This document shows positions 31,849 to 44,734 of a stretch of 61,402 nucleotides of DNA, in pieces. The stretch's first letter is position 1. Each line of letters opens with the position of its first letter. A model generated the notes under the pieces. The model made no database searches, was not told where the DNA came from, and worked only from the letters and a program-made list of their open reading frames with translations. The stretch spans positions 1-61,402 of the forward strand of contig NMRA01000165.1 in the NCBI GenBank assembly GCA_002633005.1. Reading direction: 5' to 3'. The position numbers and the translations under genes are program-made. This DNA comes from Phoronis australis (lineage: Eukaryota; Phoronida; Phoronidae).

Positions 31849-33200
31849 CGACTGTGTATGAAAAACTTTTCAATATTATGTATCCGCCAGTCAATTAAAC
31901 TTGTTTTGTGAAGGCCTGCACCCTTTACTTTCGCGGTTGATTGTTATTATTCAGGGTAGCCAGTTTTTCCGCGTGAATAGCACTGGCGTTCTTTTCTCGG
32001 TCATGGACACATTTTTCCTCACGAGTTTCTCAAGAAAAAAAAATTCTCATGAACAATCCTTTTTTGGCGAGATGCATGACTATGATCACTCATTTGGTAC
32101 ATTCTATCAAAACTATGTTTCCACAATGGCAGACCAAAAAGTTTAGAAAGCCGTACAAATCTAAAGTTTTGTGTAGACTGTGCAGTCGTCGTAACATTGG
32201 TGTACGACATGCGTATATCTGCAAAAGGAAAAGGCAAGTCGTGTAATTTTCTTAAATTGCTACCTTACGATGCATATGACAGGTGCGGTGGTTGAGATTA
32301 GAACTACAGCTCGTGACATAAGGAATGTATCATGTAAAAAATGCTGTTTCGGAGAACGGCCGTGCGGTTCATGCAGAAGGATGACTGGCTACTCTACTGC
32401 TTTAGCCGGATATACACAGCTTTTTAAATGCGCTTATCTTTTTTCCCAGATAACTTGCACGCCCGGTGACCCATGTGTTGAGGGCGTCGATGACATTGAA
32501 GACATGGAACGTGAGTTGGTTGAACGATAATTCAACAAGAGCCGTTAGTGGGCTTCTTAAATCACACAAACTCAAACTAAGTTTGATGTGCTTGATTCCG
32601 GAAATTCCGCAAATTCTTCACTACTGATCTAAGGTTCGTTGTCGCTGACTAGTTGTTTGGGTAACCCATATCGAGAGAATAAACTTCACAAGACACCGAT
32701 AGTAGCAGTTGATGCCGTAGAATTCATCTCTGGCTAGTTAGTATTTTTCTCCGCGTTTTTATCTTCGTTGTGAGAGTCACTGGCATAGAAACAGGGTCAC
32801 TTAGGGGGTTTTGTTCCTCTGTTGATTGCAAAAAATCTTCAACTCGGTCAAAAGTCATAGCAATTTTTTTTCTGATATTGTAATGCCCTTACAAGTTGCT
32901 ACGAATTTTAATTTCTGACAGTGCGATCATTAACGGTGTGAAAAGGCATACATTCAAGGTCAAAAAAAAACAATTCATGCCAGCCAATTTTACTAATGAC
33001 GCAGTTCATGACAGATATTAGTTAAACACAGTTCAACACAACGGTGTGGACTTCATAGCAAAAGCACCGAGTGACTGACTGTGCACAGTAGCAAGGGGGT
33101 CAGATGCCGCTGGGCGCCTGCCGATGGGGAGGAGAGCTAAACAGGTGTCATCCAACGCGGACACCAGGCATCTGTTAACTGGAGGATCACACAGCTACCA
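31849..33200. other. Stretch with two cysteine-rich open frames
   Basis: Frames at 32049-32246 (CRLCSRRNIGVRHAYIC, a Cys/His pattern near its end) and 32270-32530 (CKKCCFGERPCGSC, acidic tail ending MERELVER) lie close together in different frames. They could be exons of one gene, because AG precedes the second at about 32280, but the acceptor is weak. I do not recognise the family. The rest of the stretch is featureless. Confidence 0.3.
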
Positions 33201-33265
33201 GTCGGGGGTGGAAACTGGCGCCACTTGAGTGAGGTGTCGACGGGGGAGGGGGGGGAGGTGCTCGT

Positions 33266-34235
33266 AGACTGGCAGCCCAGAGCACTTACATGTAGCATAG
33301 ATAATCGAGGTACCAACATCTAACCATAGGGGCTCTTAAGAGTCCACCTCAGTACATACAGAAATGGAAGTCTGTCGTTGTCTGCACTCTGGCGGACTCT
33401 TTCCAGAAGACAATTTGTCGGTCATGTGTCATTCGGTGTTCATTTCGGCACGATTGTTGATTTTAAGTCAGTTTTAGCCGGTATCTCGGATGTAGCTCAA
33501 ACTTTCAATGGCAATTACAGTGGTTGACATTTTTGGGGATTTCTGGCGGGCACAACCCAAAGAGTATTTTGTCTGTCATTTAATGACCAGTGACATCTAT
33601 TCATTCACATGGAATTGGTTTTTTGGCACCTCGAATGTATGAGCTAGATCATTTTTGGGGGTCATTTTTGGGTTTCTGGCGGACCCTTTCTAGACTGCAA
33701 TTTGTCTGTCATTGGTCATTCAGTGTTCATTGCTTTACTATTGTTCGTTTTAAATCAGTTTTAGTTATTATCTTGAATATCTAATCTAGCTCAAATTTCC
33801 AATGGCATACGGTGGTCGACATTTTTGGGGATTTCTGGCGGGCACAACCCAGAGTGTATTTTGTCAGTCATAGGGCATTTAGTGACCAGTAAGATGAATT
33901 GAATCACATGAAATTGTTTTTTGTGATACCTCGAATGAGCTAGTTCATTTTTGGGGGTCCTTTTTGGGGTTCTAGCCGGACCCATTCCAGAGGACAATTT
34001 GTCTCTCCTGGGTCATTCGGTGCTCAGTGCAGTTCTATTGTCCGTTTCAAATCAATTTGGCCGGTGCCTCGAATATCTAATGTAGCTCATATTTTGGCCC
34101 CCTTTTAAGGTCCCCAGGGGTCACACAACCCAGAGTGCGGATAACGACAGTTGTCAATTTCCGTTTATACTGAGGTGAACTTTAAGATGTTGATACCTCG
34201 TTCATCTATGCTAAGTGCCCTGGGCTACCGGTCTG
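33266..34235. mobile_element. Element with long inverted ends around a tandem array
   Basis: Arms at 33266-33392 and 34128-34235 are inverted copies at about 75-80% identity, sharing GCCCAG(A/G)GCACTTA, CATAGAT, CAACATCT, CACCTCAGTA and CGCACTCTGG-like words. Between them are about 2.5 units of a 285-305 base tandem repeat starting near 33393, 33675 and 33977, each with GACAATTTGTC-like, GCTCAAA(C/T)TT and TTTTTGGGG words. No coding capacity. A G-rich run (33241-33258) lies just outside the left arm. Confidence 0.7.
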
Positions 34236-34589
34236 TCGCTACGCGACTGGATTCACCTCAACTACAAACTATAACTACGATAAAATATATAATACTTGTA
34301 TATGGCGAGCACAATTAAAGCAAAGTCGGGTCATTTAACTCCATTTGTGACACTTCAATGTTGTGGCTCTTGAGTCGAAGGTACCGGGTGATACCAATTC
34401 GCCCTGTCCATACTGAGCCAATCTCCACCGTAATCTGTTGAAGTCAATACCTAGTTCAGATTTTCTTCTGGAAGGTCTTGGGTGTTCAAGGTACAGACAC
34501 TTTCTGCTTGGGTGAAAACTGGGACCTTGAAATTCACTTCGGTTAACATAGCATAAGATTTGACTCCAATAATAAACATTATCTCCAAA

Positions 34590-35550
34590 TATTAGGCACA
34601 GCTATGGGCACTACAGTTGCCTCCACATTTGTCACCTTTTCTACGGGAAATCTTGAAAGCAACTTCATCCAATCTTGGTCTGAAAAACTTCTTCTCTGGC
34701 TGAGATACATTGACGACATTTTTATGATCTGGATTCATGGCCTACAAGAACTACACGCATTCTTAGAAAACATAAACAAATTTCACCCCACTATAAAGTT
34801 CACTCACGATATTTCTCGAAATAAAATATCATTTATAGATGTCACTGTTATCCTTTGTAATGATAAACTAGAAACAGGCTTATTCTGTAAAGGAACTGAC
34901 AAATACCAATATCTGTCACATCACTCATGTCACCCCTTTCACTGTGAAGGAAAGCCTTCCATATAGCCTTGCACTCAGAATTCGACGCATTAGTGTTCAG
35001 AAGAAACTGACTTTAATAATGGTTTAGAAGAACTCAAGCATTGCTCACTTCAGCGCCAATTCCCCTTGCATCTTGTACGCAAACAGTTTGACAAAGTTCG
35101 TCCAATAACAAGAGATGAATCTTTAAGAACTTAAACGAAAGTCCTCAATACTAATAATAGAATACCTTTCATAACCATGACCAATCCATGCTTAAACGGA
35201 ATTAGCCAAGTTTTTAGAAAACATCTTTCTACTCTGCATATTTCCGCTCAAATGAAAAACTTACTTCCCAATCCACCTATAATATCTTGAAGAAAATGCA
35301 AACCGTACTCTTACAACATACCTTAAAAACAGGTGTCTGAATGAAGGCACTACAAATTTCCGAATGAGCTTCGTCACTTTTCCAAAAGACCCTCTGGGAG
35401 CTCTTTTCTGGGACTTTTTTAACCACATTCTGATATTCACTCGGTTGATTTCTTTGCTTCCAGAATTTTGCTTATCCGAGAGAGGCTCTAAAAGTGACTA
35501 GATTTAATTGCTAAGGAAGAAAACAGTTCATTCTCAAAATTCCTGGAATG
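34590..35550 (+). mobile_element. Penelope-like retroelement remnant 1
   Basis: The 120-codon frame at 34604-34966 encodes AMGTTVAST, then LLWLRYIDDIFMIW, and HPTIKFTHDISRNKISFIDVT: the reverse-transcriptase catalytic block (YIDD) and following blocks of Penelope-like elements. Family-like sequence continues in broken frames to about 35550. Both catalytic Asp residues are present in the fragment, but the 5' part of the polymerase and the GIY-YIG endonuclease are missing or unrecognisable. Confidence 0.75.
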
Positions 35551-36242
35551 GGATAATGCCATGTCCTTTCTGATGTGCTGAAGGAAACTGATAGTCTCAA
35601 AAGTTTGTAACGTAGATTAGTCAGCCATTTCACCTCGTTTTCGCCGTGAATGCCCATTTCATCCAGCTATTCATACTCATTTCATCATTCTATTGCCGTC
35701 TTGACTCATTTCTTTCTAACTTCGTTCCTTTTTGCCTTAACCCTATGAGGACATCGGCATAAAATGCCTTGAATTATCATGTGCTAGTGTATATTTCAAT
35801 GTCATAAATATTTTATTAATAGTTTATTACGGTATAAATTTTATGAGTCACAGCGCGAGCTTTTTAAAAGGTAACACAAAGGTCAAAATGTTGTACACTT
35901 TTGCATAGGCAGAGGTTGGAAGGTGGAAAAGAATCAAAGGCCACTAGCGAGTCAGCTATGGTTTTAGCTACTTGTACTCTCTGTCATTGCCCAGCGACCA
36001 CGTGTCACAGCTATCACAGTTCCTACATCATCCAACACGTTTCAGTTACAGCAAAATTTAACGATTAACTAATTAATTGGTCATCAATAAATGACATTTC
36101 TTAACACCAGTGGATAAATTTTGAAGTTTTAGGCAACCCAGCCCTGAACACTAATGGAACAAATGATGTGGCGTGACCATTTGTATTCAACATGAAGTTT
36201 AGTCGCGTTGATACGGAACAGAAATATATTTTGTAGTTTCAG
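35551..36242. other. Putative upstream region of the macro/KH gene
   Basis: No coding sequence seen. An acceptor (TTTTGTAGTTTCAG) ends at 36242, so a 5' UTR exon should lie upstream, unplaced. No clear TATA box or interferon-response-like motif was found. Confidence 0.4.
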
Positions 36243-37421
36243 ATCACATGGAATCCGAAGAATATAGTGACGAGAAAATGTCAGTCGTGCAGTCTGGACC
36301 CGATACTGCAGCAGAGCATTTGGCTAATGGCCAGGTCACTATGAGTTACAAGCTGAAGGACCATCAGATGCGATATCTTCATCAGACGAGTTTTGATAAA
36401 TCAATCACGACGTGTCACTTCCGAAGTGAAGTTGAAAATTCCACCGTGTTCTTTACTGGAGAGCAACAGTCAGTGATTTCTGCCAAACAAGACATGATCA
36501 GTATGCTTCAGAGTCTTGCGTCAAAAATGGTCCATTTATCTTCAGAAAAGATTAAACTTCTAACCACCAAAGAGTGTGCAGAGTACATGGCGTCTCGATA
36601 CAAAGACAACGCTATCGTTGCTGTTTGGGAGGTTGATAAAGGAAATAATAACGTGATGTTATTTTCAGCCGACATGAACCAGGCAAAGCAGGCTGAATCC
36701 TTATTGGTGAACGAGCTTCAAGCTGAAAGGGTCTCTATACCGACTTTTTCGTCGAGAAAGATTTTTAGAAGTAATGAGTGGTTGGACTTCAAGAACTCAC
36801 AATGTGAACAGTATTCTGGTTATATGGATATGAAGGAAAATGAAGATCATACATCTATAGAGATTACAGCGACGACGTCAGTCATTCAAGATGTCGTTAA
36901 AGAGAGTCGGTCCTTTGTCGAAAATCACATGGTTTTAGAAAAACACATTGCAATGGATAGCAAAGGACAGTTCCGTTATATAATTGAAAATTGTATGGGG
37001 CAGATACAAGCATCTCTCAATAATTGCTTTGTGGAGATTTTGCATGTTCCTTCAAAAACAAGCTTTTCAATCTGGGGAACAACAGAAGGGTTGAAACAGG
37101 CGTGCCAGGTGATTCAAGAAGTTCGGTCAAAAATAATTTTTAGAAGTCATGTGGTTCAGCAACCGGACATGAGTCTTTTTTTCCAACAAAGATCTAACAT
37201 AGAAAAAAACACAAAGAGCATCGTGGAACTATGTGGCCAGGAGGCTGTCGCAGATTGTCAAAACATCCCCCACTTCATAAACAAAGTAGATCATAACAAA
37301 GTGTCGTTCAAGCTGTTTCAAGGAGACATAACATCTCACGAGGTGGATGCTATAGTAAACGCATCCAACAAAGCGTTAGACCTCACTGTAGGACAACTGT
37401 CAATATCGATCTCGACACTTG
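36243..37421 (+). CDS. PARP9/14-like KH and macro-domain protein, exon 1
   Basis: Exon from acceptor 36242 to donor TTG|GTAAGT (37421/37422); ATG 36248 opens 391 codons. Residues about 30-270 look like the alternating KH-type repeats of PARP14-class proteins (blocks such as VFFTGEQQSVISAKQDMISML and IEITATTSVIQDVV). Residue 352 onward starts a macro domain: VSFKLFQGDITSHEVDAIVNASNKAL, matching the V..GDIT....DAIVNAAN signature that contacts ADP-ribose. The next loop, normally rich in Gly (GGGVAxAI), reads DLTVGQLSISI. Exon 2 continues it in frame. The four-exon model (36248-37421, 39682-40149, 48584-48726, 54146-54478) totals 705 residues and ends without a PARP catalytic or WWE domain, so it is likely a reader or regulator of ADP-ribosylation, cytosolic or nuclear. 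Confidence 0.85.
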
Positions 37422-39681
37422 GTAAGTAACAAAACTTAATGCATTCCTGCTTGTTACTTAAATTGGCTATGTATCCGCGTTCCGTCCAAGAACCAAATTT
37501 CAGAATTATAACATAAAATTGGTCTCAGTTTGGTCCTCTAGTGGCAGATCCAGACAGGGGCCCAACATTTTGTCTCGTTGACAATCGCGCATAGAATGCG
37601 ACTAATAGTAGAGGCTCTTAACAACGCATAGGGGGAGGTCGGGAGGGGGATTTCCTCTTTTGACCTGGGGAAAATTTTTTTTTGCCTCTGAAAACAAGCA
37701 TTTTCCTTGATTTCTGGTGTGTAATCAACCATTTCTGTGGCCAGGTCGATCTTTGCGTCTAGCGCGGCTAAATCTTACAAACCATATCGCATTCTGGAAT
37801 CGGACATCGCTGCATGTCAAGTTTTCAACTCGATAAGTTGCCCGGAATAAAAAACTTCCTTGATTCGTGACTTTCACCTGCTTTTCGTATCTTTTTTGTC
37901 CTGATGATGAACAGATACACAAGCAGAAACATAGTTTATGTGGTCATGAGGCACACTCAAATGACTAATTCATATATGATAACACTCCGTTGTGAGTATT
38001 AACATCACCTCCTGAATAAGAAGATTTTTTAAATAAACAACAATTGTTGTTTTAAAGCATTTAAAAACCGCGGTATCGCCGCTAGTGATTCAAAAATGGT
38101 AAATCATGAACTTGATGGACTCGAATTCATGACACCTTGGTCAGAGAGCGCACACTTTTCCAATACGCCACCATGCTTCATAACTAAACCACCGTGTTAA
38201 GAGACCTACTTGTTTATGGTCCACACCGTTCGCATGCCAACCTACTCCTTCCGGTAATGGCTATTGCACGTTTTATATTTTGTGCAATCAGTTTGTTGCA
38301 AACGTTGTGTTCAAAACAGTCTTAGGTTGCCCAAAAGACCTAGTCCATTTTTCGTTTTGTCGTTAACCTGCACTCGCTTGCTTTGCAAATCGTTCTAATT
38401 TTAATGTTTGACAAAGAAAGAATTTATAAGTTTCTGATTGATTTACTAAGGCTTCGATTAAAATTGACATCTTACCAGCAGCTTCTGTTTATTCATCGTT
38501 ACTCAGTTTCTGTTTTCTTTGAAAAAATGAAGTAATTCCCTTCATTGCACAGTGGATCAGACGACGGAATCGGACTCGTAGTGCGCAGCGCCACTGCCGG
38601 TCGCCTGGTATATCACGTGCGTATCGACTGGGAGCGGCATTACTTAGCCATAGTTGCCGTTTGTCTGAATCAGGCACTTGAAATCGGGTCTGGTATCGCA
38701 TTCTGGAATCGGACATCGCTGCATGTCATTATCAAAATTGTCTGAAGCAAGCAAACGACTTGTTTGCACGCAGCGGTTCTCTAGGTGGCCAACATTCAAG
38801 AACGAGATACCGGGTCATTTGGATTAAAAAGCGCCAAATCCGGATGTAAAGCGGGACATTTGGGTCTTGTCAAAATTAAGCGGCGGGACGCTTTAAAAAG
38901 AGGGGCAGTCCCAAAAGTGGGGCAGTCGGCAAGTACTCATTCAGTGATTGTGCCAATACTTTGACACGCTAATGTTCATTTACATTTATATGCGCTAACT
39001 GCGAAGCGATACCGAAGCTTGTTTACAGTGAAACAAAGCGTGTAGGTGAGATAAAAGGTCATATATATTATGACAAACTAAACTACTACAGATATCGATA
39101 AATACAAAAGTTATATAATATGTTGAACTGTAAATGTGGGTGACAATCTGCCAAAGTACAATGCAGCAATGAAGTCATACAAATGTTGGAGGAAGATAAG
39201 TAACAATATGTGAAAGCAAAACAGCAACACCAGGACAGCGACATGGGAAAATTTAGTGTAAACAGGGAACGAAGGAAAATTGGTTTGAGGGAGGGAGGGA
39301 AAGAGAAAATGACTGAAAACTCGGAAATTGGAGAGGATTATGGACGATGGCCCGGTGTTGCGGCAAGACAAAGAGATCAGGTGGTACAATTAAACCAATA
39401 ATCGTAGAACAAAGGGAATCAATGACCCGAGAATCCAAGCAATATGATGAGGACGAAGCAGTATAGCTTACATAAAATAATTTAATACTTAAATAATATT
39501 TATTCGATTCGTTGTTCTTCATTGAAAGTAACCCAAGACCATCGTAACGCTTTCGTTCGCAATCAATATTTATATGACAAACATACCGTTGTGTTCACAT
39601 GCTCCCGTGACAGGATTCACTGGAATTACTAGCTTGCTTGTCGCAACTATCCATGAAGGCACTTTGCATTGCTACCCACAG
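37422..39681 (+). other. Macro-gene intron 1
   Basis: No gene seen. It contains a perfect 35-base direct repeat (37785-37819 and 38694-38728; starts TATCGCATTCTGGAATCG) about 910 bases apart, and G-rich sequence at 37626-37650. Confidence 0.6.
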
Positions 39682-40149
39682 GTGGTCCATTAATTGCATC
39701 TGAATGCCAGCAAATTTTGAAGTCTGGACAGCCGTTCGAGCAAGGTCAGGTAGCCTTGACTGCGGCTGGCAAGTTACCCTGCCGTTATGTACTGCACGTG
39801 GTGGGTCCGCGTTGGGATGGAGGCCTGTCTGGTGAGGCGCAAGTGTTGCAGGTTGGAATATACGTCGCTTTAGGAGAAGCCGAGAAGTTGGGCTTGTCAA
39901 CCGTGGCTATACCAGCCGTCTGCGCAAGTTTCTGTGGTTTTCCAGTAGAGCTCTCGACTGAAGCTGTTGTTAAGGCAACTAAAGAGTACTTTGACAAAAA
40001 ACCTCGATCGTGTTTGAGAGAGATACACTTTGTTGACTTGGTGGAGTCTGCAATACAAGGGTTTGAAATGGCTATCTCATCAGTGATTGGAGCTCCAACT
40101 GTGCTTGGGTCAGACACTGGAATGTATGAGACGGGTGCAACAGAACAAG
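39682..40149 (+). CDS. KH/macro-domain protein, exon 2 (macro core)
   Basis: Acceptor CTACCCACAG ends at 39681 and donor CAAG|GTAGGT follows 40149; 468 bases continue the frame from exon 1 (G+GT = Gly). It encodes GGPLIASECQQI, then LPCRYVLHVVGPRWDG (typical macro block), STVAIPAVCASFCGFP and the C-terminal helix EAVVKATKEYF. The usual SSGIFGFP loop that wraps the diphosphate is CASFCGFP here; the terminal GFP is kept. With the changed loop in exon 1, ADP-ribose hydrolysis looks unlikely, while binding may persist. An alternative next exon at 40274 (LKKGDFF...) is also phase-compatible but reaches a stop at about 40415. Confidence 0.85.
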
Positions 40150-43100
40150 GTAGGTTGCATGGAACAGTTTCCGTTCTTTAGACGCAATACGCGCACGTAT
40201 CGCAATATCGAAATATAGCAAGTGTTTTAATTTGTTTATTTGTTATCATGTCTCTCGGTGTTTTGTTTTATAGCTGCAAACCTGAAGAAAGGAGATTTTT
40301 TCGACACTACAAGCGACTTAGTGTCAAGATTTCAAACAAAAAAATTAATCGTGTTTTCAACGAAGTTTGTGTTAAAGAAGGGGTGTTATCGAACTATACC
40401 GTACTAACTTATAAATGTGAAAAAAAACTTATCTTCAAATAAGTAACCTTTGCACAAATGACATACCTCGCGGGCTCACGTAACCGCGCCATACATTGTT
40501 ATTACCACAGACATCTTAGTACATAGAGCGCGCGCGCCAATCAGATACTTGCAGCTCGTATGTCAATATGACGCCATATTGGAGAGTGTTACACATGACA
40601 AAAATGGCGGAAAACACTGGGAGCCCTACAGCATCAATCAGAATATCCGCGGGCTCGCAGTGTTATGCCTGCAGCCAAAGAGTTATTTGTTTTGGTCCTG
40701 TCCTTGAGTCATGGGCTTTTTGGTTCGGCCATGGAGCTTAGTGATGCTGCCACTAGGTTTTTATGTTCTGCCAATACAGTTTAAGCGGAGCGACTATGCG
40801 TTGTTTCCAAATCAGTCCTGGTGATTGAGGCCATATAAGATCAATTAAAAAGATAGTTATTGACCAGCATATGCTGTTATCCAATGATGATGCTGTTTGT
40901 TAACTCTAATTAAGCAAATATTTGGTATTAATGACAATCATATGTATTTTCACTCGTACTGAAAAATAACATCCCCGAACTTTCTCGCCAGCCACCCAAA
41001 TCAGTACATCTAAAAGAATAATGTATTCTCTATTGAAATACATACTGCTTTAAAAATCATTTCTTAATATGTATTCAAAATCAGATGTTTTCTGTTGTAT
41101 CAAAACAAACAAATCCCTGCAAAATCTGTACTTATGTCGAAGTTGATATTGGAAATTTTGTAGATTTGCACTGCTTGCTTACGAGTTCTTTGTGTTTTGC
41201 GACTCAAAACTTGAGCAAAAAGTAAAGTGCGTAGTAACCAAAATAAAACCTGTACTACTGAATTGCGCAACCGAGCTATAGTATAGCCAAAATACAGAAT
41301 TTCCCACTCGAAACCGAGTGGAAAAATACCCTACCGAGCCAGTGTAGCATTGAATAATGACCTCGTGAAAAATGACCTCAGTTAGTATTTTCACCAGGTC
41401 TAAATTTAATGTGAAGAATTTTCAGCCCATGAAAAAAATTACCTCAGGTCTTTGAAAACCTATCTCGTCATTATTCAACGGTTCCCTCGCAACAGGGGAT
41501 TAGGATAAGCAGACACGTTACCCACAATTAGCGATCTTTCAACAATGTTTAGCTCTGGGGGTGACCTGAGTTGGCGCGCGGCAAGGGAAATTTTGCGTTT
41601 TCAATATATGCCGCAACTAGGGAGTGAAAGTACTGAACGGCGTGCAGACCAGGAATATGGTGTGGGGGTTGATCTGAAGCGAAAACAATCGCTATTTTTC
41701 CAACAGTCATCCTTCATTCAGTTGCCAAAATTGGCAACTCTGGCCATTTTTGCACTGCTCGTGCCAGGATATGATATCTGACTACTGAACTGCATGAAGA
41801 CCAATCCAAAGTACTTGGCCACATGTTAAGAATCTTCCAATCGCAGCCAAGTTTTCTTATTATCAAAGTCAAATTTGATACCATGAGAAGGCCAAGCATG
41901 CGTGAGAGAAGAGTTTATTTTAAATTTTTAGGCTGAGGGATGCGCTGTACGTATATGTGATTAAGGGCGGGTATAGATAGGACCGGTTCGAAATAATGTG
42001 TGGGAGAGGGGATGATCTCTTTGTGAGCACATAATTACACGGTATGGGGATACTACAAAACACCAACAAGTGCCTGGCTCTTGTTTGGGGGACATCAGAT
42101 CCATGAGAGAGGAATACTGTGAATGAAAGAAGAATATTTTTGTATGTTGGAAATCCCGAGCGATGCACAGGAAAGAACTGGGTCTGTGTTCTTTGCTTTT
42201 TACATTACGACCTTGTCCCGTTGAGTCTAATTTATTAGGATGTATAGCACAACAAGTAGGGCGGATGACGATACATATGGGCGGCGCAGCACTGAAAAAA
42301 GTGGGGGGGCTATAACTTCCCCAGACCCCTATGATGCACCGCACATGCGCTGTAGCCAATATCTTAGTACACTGATGATTCAGAAGTCCATCCTGGCAAT
42401 TAGGGGAGGGAGGGTCAGCTTTTGTGTTCGATAACTAGTCTAATCTTCGATAAGATCGTACATGTATCTTATAGCCGTTATAAAATGTTCGAACATGAAC
42501 CAATGACATTTCTGAATTCCCCATCAAATATTCTGATCATGCTTATAGTTTTTGAATCATCAAAATCGCCCAACTACAATCGAAGATAAGACCATCTAGC
42601 TATTCTGTCCGAACGTACCAACGCACTGGGTTCGACTGTGTTCACACGTGATCGGTAATAAGTCTTGTAGATAATTGAACTGCATGTTTTTATACCAGAC
42701 AAGAGACTGTGCTCGGCAATTAACAAAGGAGCTAGATGTTATTACACGCCCGCAACCGTTGTCCGTCTAGTGAAGTCACTGAACGGGAGAACGCCCTAAT
42801 GAACTTTAAAAACTTCAGTGTCATTCATTTACATGACTCCAATGAGGTCAGTTTTCACAGTAGTTCACATTAAATTTAGACCCCCATTAAAAGCGACCCG
42901 GGTCATGTTTTAATTTTAGAAAGTTACCCGGGGTCATTTTTCAGACTGAGAAGTGTCCTATTGGGGCACCACGAAAGTACGTCCCAAGTGAGCAGCACGT
43001 CTCCTGGACATAATGTATTTGCATCGAGAGACACGAATTAAATGTTAAATTTGCGCGATCTTACTGGTTTCTCTTGAAAAAAACGAAAAAATAAAACGCT

Positions 43101-44734
43101 TGCAGTGAAATGACAGGCGTGTAGCCGCTCAGGCTACTCGAGAATCTCACTCGCTGGTTGCGATCTTCCATTAGTTTGATATTTTCCCTATCGACTGATT
43201 GACTCTTAAAAACGCATGTAAGTGCTACGTCACATGTTTTTTTATGTTTCTGGAAAATATTACACTCTTGGGCCTCTATTTGTTAAATATCGCGCTTTGA
43301 AAAGGACAATTTGCCCCATTTGTTTACACGGCAAATAGCCGTGTCACGTGACTAGTAACACACTCCAATATGGCGTCAAGTTGTCAGCGGCAGGAGCGCG
43401 TGCGCCCGTTCTATGTGATGTCTATGGTTATTACCCATCACCACGCCACGATACTTACTGGACACGGTTGAGTGATATGCGGCGGACCATTTTCGCCACA
43501 AAACTCGTTCCTAAAAACATTTGGCATCTTGCAAGCTACTTCGTCGTCGCTATATGTAACAGTTGTGATTCTAACTAATTTGGCCAAGCAATCAAAAAGA
43601 TAAGTAATTTCCTTGCAAATTCCACTTCAAGAATTTTACCTGGCAACACATAGGTAACACGTAGCCCTTCGGCTGGCTGGCTTAACTATCTCAGTGAGGA
43701 AAGCTCAACAGTCAAAATCACATAAAACTAGTTGATACATATTAAGAATGATTCCATATAAAAACCATATGAAAATGAAAAATCACTATACTTTCAAAAA
43801 TTCATACAGAGCTAATACTTTGTGCATGTGTTGGGATGCTGGCCCAAAGTGCACTGCTGCATTATTTGCTCTCAATGACCTTTGGTTACCGAGATATGAC
43901 CTATTTGGCTATAAAGTCATATGTTGCATTTTTTCATGTCAGTAAAACTGCATTTTTTGAATGGCAAAAACTCAGACTTGAAAAACCGGTGACAAAGTTT
44001 GACATTGATGGTCATAAAGACTCATGTAAGGTTAGTAAGAAAATGAAATTTGCAACTAACAGGTACAATTAAATTTCCAGCAGGGGAGAAAACTCCGACA
44101 TCACATTTCAGGCCAGTCACAAGTGGCAAGATGTTGCTTAACCTGCCTGCTATATTGGAATATATTTGAAGTTAAAATTCTCTGTGTAGACACTTCTAAG
44201 ATTGAAGTTTGATAATTGTTATAAAAAAACTTGTCTCTTATATATTTAGTGCTAAACGTGGCCATCGAATTTGGGAATTTTTGTGATGTGGCCTTACTCT
44301 GACTGACAAGAGAATTGAGGCTACTCTTTTAGCTTAGAGATATCACCTAAAATATATGATCTAATATCAACAATGCAATATCACAAAAATTTAAATTTCA
44401 CTATTGAGACCCCTCCATGCTTTGTTTAACTTTACCAATAGCACTTTAGGGTTCGAGATTACATGCACTTCCTGTCACTGCAAAGAATATGGAGGAATTT
44501 CCTTCTTGTACATTTGGTCAATTTTCGTTACATAACTGTGATCGCGGAGGAAATGTGGCCTTCATTAGCTGTGTTAAAGACGTCAGAAGTCATCTGAGGT
44601 AGTGCAAAGTGCCACAGAAGTTTGAAAATATATCGGAATTACAGCTGATTCTTGCCAGAGCTGGAGATAGGAGGTTGGACTGGCAAACCAATGGAAATGC
44701 GCCGTTTTATATTTTACACATCAGCATGAGTTTG
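40150..44734 (+). other. Macro-gene intron 2, left part
   Basis: No gene recognised. A C/G-rich dispersed repeat related to 13733-13842 lies at 42267-42345. A possible small alternative exon starts at 40274. Confidence 0.4.

Noticed and set aside
33393-34127. CRISPR-like array
   Set aside because: Units are about 300 bases without short direct repeats and unique spacers, and the genome is eukaryotic; it is an ordinary tandem repeat inside a TIR element.
29520-36250. Kinase fused to the macro/KH protein as one transcript
   Set aside because: Kinase exon 7 ends in phase 0 while the macro exon needs one carried base, and a good ATG follows its acceptor. A linking exon cannot be excluded but is not seen.
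40274-40415. Second macro-domain start (LKKGDFF block) as exon 3
   Set aside because: Phase fits, but it runs into a stop after about 48 codons with no good donor, whereas the 48584 exon gives a complete in-frame model; kept only as an alternative.
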